From: Limnospira fusiformis SAG 85.79
Lineage (GTDB): Bacteria; Cyanobacteriota; Cyanobacteriia; Cyanobacteriales; Microcoleaceae
DNA length: 64,000 nucleotides
Assembly (NCBI RefSeq): GCF_012516315.1
Contig: NZ_CP051185.1
Location: forward strand, 5,089,363-5,153,362
Reading direction: 5' to 3'
Positions 55,708 through 64,000 of this stretch are shown here, in pieces. Within the stretch, counting starts at the first letter, position 1, and each line of letters starts with the position of its first letter. Position numbers and translations under genes: made by a program. Under the pieces are notes generated by a model. That model worked only from the letters and a program-made list of their open reading frames with translations. It was not told where the DNA came from and did no database searches.

Positions 55708-57978
55708 ATGGAACTAGAAGCGGCTAAACGTCGGATTAATGCTTTTCAGAAAAGGTTTGGGGAGCCTCACCTTTTGTTTGCTTATCATGCCGCGTTACCG
55801 TTGGCGATAACTCCCGATTTGCTGTATCAGATTTTGGCGAATTTTCGGCGGGATATTCAGGGGGAATTTATCGAGATTCCTTGGATTGCGGTTTCGGATT
55901 TAATTCTCTCCAGTTTGTGTGATGAGGTGGGGCATGAATTGTATGAAATGGATGCGACAGTCCGCCAAGAATTGTTAGACCAGTTGAAAGCTAATCCTCG
56001 ATTTACAGGGCAACGCCTGAAGGAAGTGGCGTGTTTTTTATTGCAGTATGTGCAGAAAGATTTAAACAGTCAAGATAGTTATGACCGGGAGTTTGCCGAG
56101 TCGCAAAGTTGGGCGGCTTGGGCTTATGCCAAACCTCAGAAATCAGTGGAGTTATTGGCGGCGGCTTTCCGGCGGGCATATCAAGAAAATCCTAGGGATT
56201 TGATGCGACTTTCGACGCTGACGGAGATGATTCATCAACCGATTACAGAGTTTGACCGCCTGCTAATTTTTGCCAGGGCAATGGGGCATTATCGACGCAA
56301 GAAGTTTGAAGAAGCAAAGGCAGGGATCGCCCAGTTACCGCATGAGGGCGGGGTAGTTTCTGTGAGTGACAAGATTAAGATTCCGATTCCCCGCGAGTTG
56401 TTACCTGTTATTAAGACGGTTGAGGATGAAGAAATCGCTAAGTTGCTTGGAGTTATTGAAAATACTCAGGATGAAAATACCCGTAGGGAGGCGATTGAGA
56501 GTTTAGGGGAAATCGGTGTCGGAAATCCTGAAGCGATCGCCACGTTAGTTCAAGTTATTGAAAATACTCAGAATGAATATATCCGTAGTCGGGCTGCTAA
56601 TAGTTTAGAGAAAATTGACCCAGGAAATTATCAAGTTATTGCCGGGTTAGTTCAAGTTATTGAAAATACTCAGAATGAATATATCCGTAAGCGGGCGGCT
56701 GAGAGTTTAAGAAAAATCGATCCCGGAAATCCTCAAGCTATTGCCACGTTGGTTCAAGTGATTCAAAATACTCAGGATCAAGATAACCGTTGGCGGGCGG
56801 CTGAGAGTTTAGAGAAAAGTTTAGAAAAAATCGGTGTCGGAAATCCTCAAGCGATCGCCGCGTTGGTTCAAGTTATTGAAAATACTCAGGATGAAGATAC
56901 CCGTAGGAAGGCGATCGCAAGTTTAGAAAAAATCGGTGTCGGAAATCCTCAAGCGATCGCCGCGTTGGTTCAAGTTATTCAAAATACTCAGGATGAAAAG
57001 ACCCGTAGGGAGGCGGCTGAGGGTTTATGGAAAATCGACCCCGGAAATCCTGAAGCGATCGCCGGGTTGGTTCAAGTTATTCAAAATACTCAGTATGAAC
57101 GTACCCGTAGGCAGGCGATCGCACGTTTAGGGGAAATCGGTGTCGGAAATCCTGAAGCGATCGCCGGGTTGGTTCAAGTTATTCAAAATACTCAGGATGA
57201 AGATACCCGTAGGAAGGCGGCTGAGAGTTTAGGGAAAATAGACCCCGGAAATCCTCAAGCGATCGCCGGGTTAGTTAAAGTTATTGAAAATACTCAGGAT
57301 GAATATACCCGTAGTCAGGCGATCGCACGTTTAGGGGAAATCGGTGTCGGAAATCCTGAAGCGATCGCTGGGTTGGTTCAAGTTATTCAAAACACTCAGT
57401 CTGAATATACCCGTAGTCAGGCGGCTGAAAGTTTAGGGAAAATAGACCCCGGAAATCCTGAAGCGATCGCCGCGTTGGTTCAAGTTATTCAAAATACTCA
57501 GTCTGAAAATACCCGTGGTCAGGCGGCTGAAAGTTTAGGGAAAATAGACCCCGGAAATCCTGAAGCGATCGCCGCGTTGGTTCAAGTTATTCAAAACACT
57601 CAGTCTGAATATACCCGTAGTCAGGCGGCTGAAAGTTTAGGGAAAATAGACCCCGGAAATCCTGAAGCGATCGCCGCGTTGGTTCAAGTTATTCAAAATA
57701 CTCAGTCTGAAAATACCCGTGGTCAGGCGGCTGAGAGTTTAGGGAAAATAGACCCCGGAAATCCTCAAGCGATCGCCGGGTTAGTTAAAGTTATTGAAAA
57801 TACTCAGGATGAATATAACCGTATGCTGGCGGCTAAGAGTTTAGCAAAAATCGACCCCGGAAATCCTCAAGTTATTACTGGGTTGGTTCAAGTTATTCAA
57901 AATACTCAGCATGAATATACCCGTAGGCAGGCGATCGCCACTTTAAGAAAAATCGACCCCGGAAATCCTCATCTGTAA
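55708..57978 (+). CDS. Conflict-system protein with 15 near-identical 34-residue HEAT-like repeats
   Basis: The N-terminal ~220 residues (MELEAAKRRINAFQKRFGEPHLLFAYHAALPLAITPDLLY...) form a domain I associate with cyanobacterial proteins encoded beside MoxR-vWA pairs. From about residue 245 to the end are 15 HEAT-like repeats of 34 residues (VIQNTQDEDTRRKAAESLGK, then IDPGNPEAIAALVQ), one with a four-residue insertion. At DNA level, many repeats carry a HIP1 octamer at the same place (PEAIA codons). Repeats 10-13 are almost identical copies, a sign of recent expansion. ATG 55708 is preferred; a TTG at 55681 is an alternative. The gene's last bases are the seed of the downstream array. Confidence 0.87.
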   Translation: MELEAAKRRINAFQKRFGEPHLLFAYHAALPLAITPDLLYQILANFRRDIQGEFIEIPWIAVSDLILSSLCDEVGHELYEMDATVRQELLDQLKANPRFTGQRLKEVACFLLQYVQKDLNSQDSYDREFAESQSWAAWAYAKPQKSVELLAAAFRRAYQENPRDLMRLSTLTEMIHQPITEFDRLLIFARAMGHYRRKKFEEAKAGIAQLPHEGGVVSVSDKIKIPIPRELLPVIKTVEDEEIAKLLGVIENTQDENTRREAIESLGEIGVGNPEAIATLVQVIENTQNEYIRSRAANSLEKIDPGNYQVIAGLVQVIENTQNEYIRKRAAESLRKIDPGNPQAIATLVQVIQNTQDQDNRWRAAESLEKSLEKIGVGNPQAIAALVQVIENTQDEDTRRKAIASLEKIGVGNPQAIAALVQVIQNTQDEKTRREAAEGLWKIDPGNPEAIAGLVQVIQNTQYERTRRQAIARLGEIGVGNPEAIAGLVQVIQNTQDEDTRRKAAESLGKIDPGNPQAIAGLVKVIENTQDEYTRSQAIARLGEIGVGNPEAIAGLVQVIQNTQSEYTRSQAAESLGKIDPGNPEAIAALVQVIQNTQSENTRGQAAESLGKIDPGNPEAIAALVQVIQNTQSEYTRSQAAESLGKIDPGNPEAIAALVQVIQNTQSENTRGQAAESLGKIDPGNPQAIAGLVKVIENTQDEYNRMLAAKSLAKIDPGNPQVITGLVQVIQNTQHEYTRRQAIATLRKIDPGNPHL

Positions 57979-60290
57979 ATCAAGTCGCTTTCACCCTTCA
58001 CCGGACTTCCGAAACCCGGTGGCTTGTTGAGACTCTTAGAAACCCGGTTTCTCTAAGAAACCGGGTTTCTTTTCCCAGTAGCAGGGCGATCGCCACTTTA
58101 AGAAAAATCGACCCCGGAAATCCTCACCTGTAAATCAAGCCGCTTTCACCCTTCACCGGACTTCCGAAACCCGGTGGCTTGTTGAGACTTTTAGAAACCC
58201 GGTTTCTCTAAGAAACCGGGTTTCTTTTCCCAGTAGCAGAGCGATCGCCACTTTAAGAAAAATCGACCCCGGAAATCCTCACCTGTAAATCAAGCCGCTT
58301 TCACCCTTCACCGGACTTCCGAAACCCGGTGGCTTGTTGAGACTCTTAGAAACCCGGTTTCTTTTCCCATTTCTTTTCCCAGTAGCAGAGCGATCGCCAC
58401 TTTAAGAAAAATCGACCCCGGAAATCCTCACCTGTAAATCAAGCCGCTTTCACCCTTCACCGGAATTCCGAAACCCGGTGGCTTGTTGAGACTTTTAGAA
58501 ACCCGGTTTCTTTTCCCATTTCTTTTCCCAGTAGCAGGGCGATCGCCACTTTAAGAAAAATCGACCCCGGAAATCCTCACCTGTAAATCAAGCCGCTTTC
58601 ACCCTTCACCGGACTTCCGAAACCCGGTGGCTTGTTGAGACTTTTAGAAACCCGGTTTCTCTAAGAAACCGGGTTTCTTTTCCCAGTAGCAGAGCGATCG
58701 CCACTTTAAGAAAAATCGACCCCGGAAATCCTCATCTGTAAATCAAGCCGCTTTCACCCTTCACCGTACTTCCGAAACTCGGTGGCTTGTTGAGACTCTT
58801 AGAAACCCGGTTTCTTTTCCCATTTCTTTTCCCAGTAGCAGAGCGATCGCCACTTTAAGAAAAATCGACCCCGGAAATCCTCACCTGTAAATCAAGCCGC
58901 TTTCACCCTTCACCGGACTTCCGAAACCCGGTGGCTTGTTGAGACTTTTAGAAACCCGGTTTCTTTTCCCATTTCTTTTCCCAGTAGCAGGGCGATCGCC
59001 ACTTTAAGAAAAATCGACCCCGGAAATCCTCACCTGTAAATCAAGCCGCTTTCACCCTTCACCGGACTTCCGAAACCCGGTGGCTTGTTGAGACTCTTAG
59101 AAACCCGGTTTCTCCCAGAAACCGGGTTTCTTTTCCCAGTAGCAGAGCGATCGCCACTTTAAGAAAAATCGACCCCGGAAATCCTCATCTGTAAATCAAG
59201 CCGCTTTCACCCTTCACCGGACTTCCGAAACCCGGTGGCTTGTTGAGACTTTTAGAAACCCGGTTTCTCTAAGAAACCGGGTTTCTTTTCCCAGTAGCAG
59301 AGCGATCGCCACTTTAAGAAAAATCGACCCCGGAAATCCTCATCTGTAAATCAAGCCGCTTTCACCCTTCACCGGACTTCCGAAACCCGGTGGCTTGTTG
59401 AGACTTTTAGAAACCCGGTTTCTCTAAGAAACCGGGTTTCTTTTCCCAGTAGCAGAGCGATCGCCACTTTAAGAAAAATCGACACCGGAAATCCTCATCT
59501 GTAATCAAGCTCCGCCTTCACCTCCGGACTTCCGAAACCCGGTGGCTTGTTGAGATTCTTAGAAACCCGGTTTCTCTAAGAAACCGGGTTTCTTTTCCCA
59601 GTAGCAGAGCGATCGCCACTTTAAGAAAAATCGACCCCGGAAATCCTCATCTGTAAATCAAGCCGCTTTCACCCTTCACCGGACTTCCGAAACTCGGTGG
59701 CTTGTTGAGACTCTTAGAAACCCGGTTTCTCCCAGAAACCGGGTTTCTTTTCCCAGTAGCAGAGCGATCGCCACTTTAAGAAAAATCGACCCCGGAAATC
59801 CTCACCTGTAAATCAAGCCGCTTTCACCCTTCACCGGACTTCCGAAACTCGGTGGCTTGTTGAGACTCTTAGAAACCCGGTATCTCCCAGAAACCGGGTT
59901 TCTTTTCCCAGTAGCAGAGCGATCGCCACTTTAAGAAAAATCGACCCCGGAAATCCTCACCTGTAAATCAAGCCGCTTTCACCCTTCACCGGACTTCCGA
60001 AACCCGGTGGCTTGTTGAGACTTTTAGAAACCCGGTTTCTCTAAGAAACCGGGTTTCTTTTCCCAGTAGCAGAGCGATCGCCACTTTAAGAAAAATCGAC
60101 CCCGGAAATCCTCACCTGTAAATCAAGCCGCTTTCACCCTTCACCGGAATTCCGAAACCCGGTGGCTTGTTGAGACTTTTAGAAACCCGGTTTCTTTTCC
60201 CATTTCTTTTCCCAGTAGCAGAGCGATCGCCACTTTAAGAGAAATCGACCCCGGAAATCCTCACCTGTAAATTAAGCCGGTTTCACCCCA
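57979..60290. repeat. Tandem array of 15 ~153-bp units derived from the HEAT gene end plus a palindrome
   Basis: The anchor gcgatcgccactttaag occurs in the gene at 57931 and again at 58086, 58241, 58390, 58539, 58693, 58842, 58992, 59147, 59302, 59457, 59609, 59763, 59919, 60073 and 60222. The period is 149-156 bases. Each unit holds, in order, the last ~16 codons and stop of the HEAT gene, a caccgg/ccggtg hairpin and an AGAAACCCGGTTTCT palindrome. In ten units the second arm is present, as a perfect 15-bp stem plus TTTT; in five units (149-150 bases) it is replaced by TTTTCCCATTTC. No gene is encoded in the 2.3 kb. Confidence 0.95.
58038..58074 (+). terminator. First intrinsic-terminator-like palindrome of the array
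   Basis: agaaacccggtttct (58038-58052) and agaaaccgggtttct (58056-58070) form a perfect 15-bp stem with a 3-base loop, followed by TTT. It lies 60 bases after the HEAT gene stop and probably ends the operon. It is then repeated in most units of the array. Confidence 0.8.
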
Positions 60291-60384
60291 GGGGTAAAAT
60301 TATGTTATCATGGGAGAGTGTGGTCGGTCACGCTTTGAGATATAGCCCATCAATAAAATTCCTATTTGGGTTAGGGGAAAAAAT

Positions 60385-60942
60385 ATGGTACTGTCAACCA
60401 TCAAATGGAGTTTAGACGATTATCATCACATGATTAAAACCGGGTTGCTGGTGGGTCGTCCCGTAGAATTCCTAGCCGGAGAAATTGTCGAAATGCCCCC
60501 AGAAGGTGAATCTCATGCCTTTTTTAGTCGCGCGGCTGGATCTTATCTTACTCGTATTTTAGCCGATCGCGCTTTAGTCAGTCCAGCCAAACCCATTACT
60601 CTCCCCAATAACTCCGAACCCGAACCAGATATCGCTATTGTTGCACCTTTGGGTCGGGAATATCTCAATCATCACCCCTACCCCGAAAATATTTTCTGGG
60701 TGATTGAATATGCGGACAGCAGCCTACTGAAAGATAAAACAGTGAAATATCATATCTATGCTGAGGCTGGTATTCCAGAATATTGGCTGGTGAATTTACA
60801 AACGGGAGAGTTGATTATTCACCGGGAACCGAGACGACGGGAATATGGTTCTAAAATTACCCTCACTTATGGAGAGGTTTCCCCCGTGGCTTTTCCTGAT
60901 ATTACTATTCCCGTGGAGGCGATAATTTCAGCGGTTATATAA
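60385..60942 (+). CDS. Uma2 family (DUF820) PD-(D/E)XK nuclease-like protein
   Basis: The 185-residue protein has the Uma2 layout: WSLDDYHHMIKTGLLVG, GEIVEMPPEGESHA, then the nuclease core EPEPDIAIV (metal Asp), FWVIEYADSS (Glu) and KYHIYAEAGIPEYWLVN (Lys region). The family is hugely expanded in cyanobacteria, and the function of most members is unknown. An AGGGGA ribosome site supports ATG 60385. It lies directly after the repeat array and could belong to the same defence-rich region. Confidence 0.92.
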   Translation: MVLSTIKWSLDDYHHMIKTGLLVGRPVEFLAGEIVEMPPEGESHAFFSRAAGSYLTRILADRALVSPAKPITLPNNSEPEPDIAIVAPLGREYLNHHPYPENIFWVIEYADSSLLKDKTVKYHIYAEAGIPEYWLVNLQTGELIIHREPRRREYGSKITLTYGEVSPVAFPDITIPVEAIISAVI

Positions 60943-60946
60943 CCAG

Positions 60947-63349
60947 CTATTCCGGCTGGGATTTTATTGATGGGGGAAAATCGGCGGGGGTGAATTGGCG
61001 ACGTAATAGTAGGGAATTGGTGACTACACTCACGGAACTAAAAGCCATAAATGCCGCTGCTACCGAGGGACTGAAAACTATACCAAAACCTGGTAGCAGG
61101 ACACCCGCCGCCATGGGTAAACCGATGGTATTATAAGCAAAAGCCCAGAACAGATTTTGGCGAATTTTGTTGAATGTTTGTTGACTCAACCGAATAGACT
61201 CCACTACGTCACCGAGTGCGTCTCCCATGAGTACAATATCAGCAGTTTCGATCGCCACATCAGTTCCGGTTCCCAAAGCGATCGCTACATCAGCCTGAGC
61301 TAAAGCCGGAGCATCATTAATGCCATCCCCCACCATGGCTACCCGGTGTCCTTGCTGTTGGTAAGCAGCGATCGCCTTAGCCTTATCTTCCGGTCGCACT
61401 TCTGCCAGCACCGACCCCTCAGACAATTGTAGCTCCGAAGCGATCGCCTCGGCTACCGAAAAGCGATCGCCTGTGAGTAGAACTACATTTAACCCCATTT
61501 TCTGGAGCCGTTCCACCGTCATTTTAGCATCAGACTTGAGGCGATCGCAAATACCAATCACCCCCACCAACTCATCACCCACAGTCACATATACCACCGT
61601 TTCTCCTGGTGGAATTATCGATAACACCGACTCCGACAAAATCACCCCACAGCCGCTCAAACCTTCTGCACTACCCACCCAAACTCTCTCTCCATCGACC
61701 ATAGCAGCCGCACCCAGCCCCGTCTGAGTCACAAAACCTTCGGCATCTATAATAGGCAGGTTACGCCCTTCTAAGGCTCTACAGATGGCGGTAGCGATAG
61801 GGTGATGGGTTCCCTGTTCCACCGCCGCGGCCAATTGCAAAATCCGGTCCTCACTAAAGCCGTGAGACAAACTAACGCAGGTAGTCACCTGGGGAGAAGC
61901 CGTCGTCAAAGTTCCCGTCTTATCAAAAACCACAGTGTGGAGTTGGTGAACCCTCTCTAGGATATCACCACCTTTAATCAATATACCTCGTTCCGCACCG
62001 ATCGCAGAACCCACTAAAATAGCCGTAGGGGTAGCCAGTCCCAAAGCACAGGGACAAGCAATCACCAAAACAGCGATCGCCAATTTGAGACTCAATAGCA
62101 AAGGTGCATCAACCGCCAAATTCACCCCTCCCGAGGTCATCACCTCCGGCCAAATTTTAGTGCCAATTGTGTACCAAAAAATGAGAGTCAGCGTCGCCAA
62201 ACCCATGACCAGATAAGTAAAATATCCCGCCACCTTATCCGCCAAAAATTGAATCGGTGCTTTGCGAGTTTGAGCCGTTTCTACTAAACTGATAATTTGG
62301 GCAACAGTAGTTTCTTCTCCCGTGCGAGTTGCCGCAATTATCAGCCCTCCCGACTGGTTTAAAGTTCCCGCAAAAACCATTAAATCCCGTTGTTTAGTCA
62401 CTGGGAAAGACTCTCCCGTGAGCATCGACTCATCAACCGTACTACTCCCCATAATCACCCTACCATCAACGGGGATTTTCTCACCCGGAAAAACCTTAAC
62501 CAAATCCCCCACCCGCACCTGTTCCGCCGGAACCTCCACCGTCGGAGATGACCAGGCGATCGCCGAATTTTCCTGAGTTAGTTCAGGTAGTTGTGTCGAG
62601 AGAATCACCTGAGCCGTTGTCGGTTGCAAACCCCACAAAGCCTCAAAAGCCCTAGCCGCCCTAATTCTTGCTTGTTGTTCCAGGGTTTTTCCCAGCAAAA
62701 TAAACCCCAACAGCATCACAGGTTCATCAAAGAAACACTCCCAACCCAACCGAGGAAATAACAGAGCCACCAAACTCGCAGTATAGGCGCTAATAGTCCC
62801 CAATCCCACGAGGGTATTCATATTAGGAGCATTTCGCGCCAGACTACGCACGCCATCCACTATAAGCGATCGGCCTGGGAATAGTAAAGCCAAAGTGGCT
62901 AACCCCCAGTGAAACCAAATACTACTCACTAGGGGAAGCCCTCCCCAAGCTATATGATGAAAGTGACCTATTCCCGACAGAAAAATCAGCACCCCACAAA
63001 TAATCACCCGCCCAATTTGGTCGCGCATTTCTTGGCGGTGACGTTCCTCAAAAGTCAGCTTTTGGTGAGCCGCAGACCCATAACGCAGTTGACTATTAAA
63101 CCCCGTTTCTGTTAAAATATCGGCCAGTTTTTGTGGATCGACTGTACCGGGTTCACATTCAACCGTCGCCACTTCCGTGGCTAAGTTAACCCGAACAGCA
63201 ATCACCCCCTGCTGCTGGTTTAGTTGACGTTCTACCGCCATCACACAACCAGCGCATTTCATTCCCCCAACATCCAAAATAATCGTCTGTGTGGGTAGGG
63301 TAGTCGAGGTTAACTGCTGCTCTGATGTAGTTTGGGGATTTAATTGCAT
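60947..63349 (-). CDS. ctaA: Copper-transporting P1B-type ATPase, CtaA-like
   Basis: The 800-residue protein has one N-terminal heavy-metal domain with Cys32-x-x-Cys35 (DVGGMKCAGCV) and eight predicted helices. It carries the transport motif ACPCALGLATP, the phosphorylation loop VFDKTGTLTT, and the hinge VGDGINDAPALAQADVAIALG. These are P1B-1 Cu(I) pump features. Cyanobacteria have two such pumps: CtaA, supplying copper toward the cytoplasm/thylakoid, and PacS in the thylakoid. The N-terminal LDVGGMKCAGC and the length match CtaA better, but the choice is tentative. It is divergent from the mgsA-like gene. Confidence 0.92.
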   Translation of the reverse strand: MQLNPQTTSEQQLTSTTLPTQTIILDVGGMKCAGCVMAVERQLNQQQGVIAVRVNLATEVATVECEPGTVDPQKLADILTETGFNSQLRYGSAAHQKLTFEERHRQEMRDQIGRVIICGVLIFLSGIGHFHHIAWGGLPLVSSIWFHWGLATLALLFPGRSLIVDGVRSLARNAPNMNTLVGLGTISAYTASLVALLFPRLGWECFFDEPVMLLGFILLGKTLEQQARIRAARAFEALWGLQPTTAQVILSTQLPELTQENSAIAWSSPTVEVPAEQVRVGDLVKVFPGEKIPVDGRVIMGSSTVDESMLTGESFPVTKQRDLMVFAGTLNQSGGLIIAATRTGEETTVAQIISLVETAQTRKAPIQFLADKVAGYFTYLVMGLATLTLIFWYTIGTKIWPEVMTSGGVNLAVDAPLLLSLKLAIAVLVIACPCALGLATPTAILVGSAIGAERGILIKGGDILERVHQLHTVVFDKTGTLTTASPQVTTCVSLSHGFSEDRILQLAAAVEQGTHHPIATAICRALEGRNLPIIDAEGFVTQTGLGAAAMVDGERVWVGSAEGLSGCGVILSESVLSIIPPGETVVYVTVGDELVGVIGICDRLKSDAKMTVERLQKMGLNVVLLTGDRFSVAEAIASELQLSEGSVLAEVRPEDKAKAIAAYQQQGHRVAMVGDGINDAPALAQADVAIALGTGTDVAIETADIVLMGDALGDVVESIRLSQQTFNKIRQNLFWAFAYNTIGLPMAAGVLLPGFGIVFSPSVAAAFMAFSSVSVVTNSLLLRRQFTPADFPPSIKSQPE

Positions 63350-63492
63350 AGATATGGATACCCTAGATATCAGCTAATTTTGAGTTTTTGGGGGAGAAAC
63401 AGCCCGAAACCATCACGGGAATTGGTGAAACTTATCCCCAAATAATTGATAATTGTTGACTGTCTACTTTTAACTGTCAACTATAATCCCCC

Positions 63493-64000
63493 ATGTCTAC
63501 AACCATCGCCCTAATCGCCCATGATAGCCAACGAGAGGAACTGGTCAGCTTTGTAGAAGAGAATACTGTGGCTTTGTCCTTCTACGAACTAATCGCCCCA
63601 GAAAGGACCGCCCAATATCTCCTACAGGGAACGGGAGTAGAGGTGCAGGTGTTATCATCTCTCCATCACGGAGGAGATATTGAACTAGCCTATCGCATCC
63701 TACAGGAAACAGAAATCGCCGCTGTAATTTTCTTCCTCGATCCTGGTTTTAACTTATCCTCCCCCGAAATTCAAGTATTGATTCGCGCTTGTAACCTGCA
63801 AAATGTACCCCTAGCCACCAACCGCGCTACTGCTAGGGCTATGTTAAGCGGTCTCACCCGTAGTCGGTCGGCTTGTTTAATTTTTAACCCGGTTTCCGGG
63901 ACGGGGAACTCCCAACAGGACTTGGTTTTGATTCGACAATTGTTAGAACCCCATATATATCTCAAGGTATCCTTCACAACTCCTACCATTAGCGCCGAAC
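63493..64000 (+). CDS. mgsA: Methylglyoxal synthase fused to a lipid kinase, partial
   Basis: The frame starts ATG 63493 and runs off the window edge. Residues ~1-120 are methylglyoxal synthase (STTIALIAHDSQREEL, HHGGDIELAYRI with the catalytic Asp, FFLDPGF, TNRATARAML). This enzyme turns dihydroxyacetone phosphate into methylglyoxal. From about residue 130, ACLIFNPVSGTGNSQQDL begins a diacylglycerol-kinase-type (YegS/LCB5-like) domain. Both halves are continuous in one frame, so this is a fusion, an arrangement I recall in cyanobacteria. The remainder lies outside the window. Confidence 0.9.
   Translation, partial: MSTTIALIAHDSQREELVSFVEENTVALSFYELIAPERTAQYLLQGTGVEVQVLSSLHHGGDIELAYRILQETEIAAVIFFLDPGFNLSSPEIQVLIRACNLQNVPLATNRATARAMLSGLTRSRSACLIFNPVSGTGNSQQDLVLIRQLLEPHIYLKVSFTTPTISAE

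Noticed and set aside
57979-60290. CRISPR array or coding extension of the HEAT gene
   Set aside because: There are no variable spacers, and every unit contains a stop codon with a unit length not divisible by three in most cases.

Overview
The window is a cyanobacterial chromosome segment. The evidence is the allophycocyanin core genes apcA-apcB-apcC, the bilin reductase pcyA, the split polymerase gene rpoC2, an SLH-OprB type porin, a CtaA-like copper ATPase, and many HIP1 octamers (GCGATCGC) both inside and between genes. The gene styles (FAAL enzymes, MoxR-vWA systems, abundant palindromic repeats, IS607/IS630 remnants) fit a filamentous Oscillatoriales genome such as Arthrospira/Limnospira. 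That genus assignment is inference.

Layout. 1-2.7 kb: end of rpoC2, a terminator, a repeated non-coding element and a dead IS630 copy, then a thioredoxin-fold protein. 3.2-6.7 kb: light harvesting (apcABC, pcyA) with a membrane-anchored unknown between them. 7.1-12 kb: a giant SF1 helicase-like protein followed by a duplicated gene end and a 50-bp tandem repeat. 12-17.9 kb: housekeeping and small genes (rhodanese, recR, purS-purQ, a RmlD-like reductase, an MFS carrier). 18.2-27 kb: three copies of a strong promoter-plus-leader element, a candidate sRNA, then a co-directional lipid-type cluster (FAAL, LpxO-like hydroxylase, second FAAL, acyl carrier protein, alpha-oxoamine synthase, B12 radical SAM). 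27-40.8 kb: ATP-grasp ligase, SbcC, a PBP-PAS-adenylate cyclase, a fasciclin lipoprotein, a structured-RNA-like region, DUF4079 and ComEC. 40.8-47.5 kb: IS607 with dead tnpA and a nearly complete tnpB, a MITE, ilvD, a pentapeptide protein, a second tnpB fragment. 47.5-51.2 kb: porin and hflX.

51.3-60.3 kb holds the most unusual locus: a tight operon of an iSTAND-like protein, a MoxR AAA+ ATPase, a vWA protein, an orphan MNT nucleotidyltransferase and a protein with 15 near-identical HEAT-like repeats. This matches the published class of MoxR-vWA ternary NTP-dependent conflict systems. It is followed by about 15 tandem copies of a ~153-bp unit that repeats the last codons and stop of the HEAT gene together with a palindromic hairpin. 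The window ends with a Uma2 nuclease, a CtaA-like copper pump and the start of a methylglyoxal synthase-lipid kinase fusion.

Working together (inference): apcABC and pcyA supply the phycobilisome core proteins and their bilin. The FAAL/ACP/oxoamine synthase genes could activate free fatty acids, load them on the carrier and condense them with an amino acid to give a sphingoid-like amino ketone, with hydroxylase and radical SAM tailoring. The 51-58 kb operon is probably a defence or self-recognition module. No rRNA, tRNA or CRISPR array was seen.
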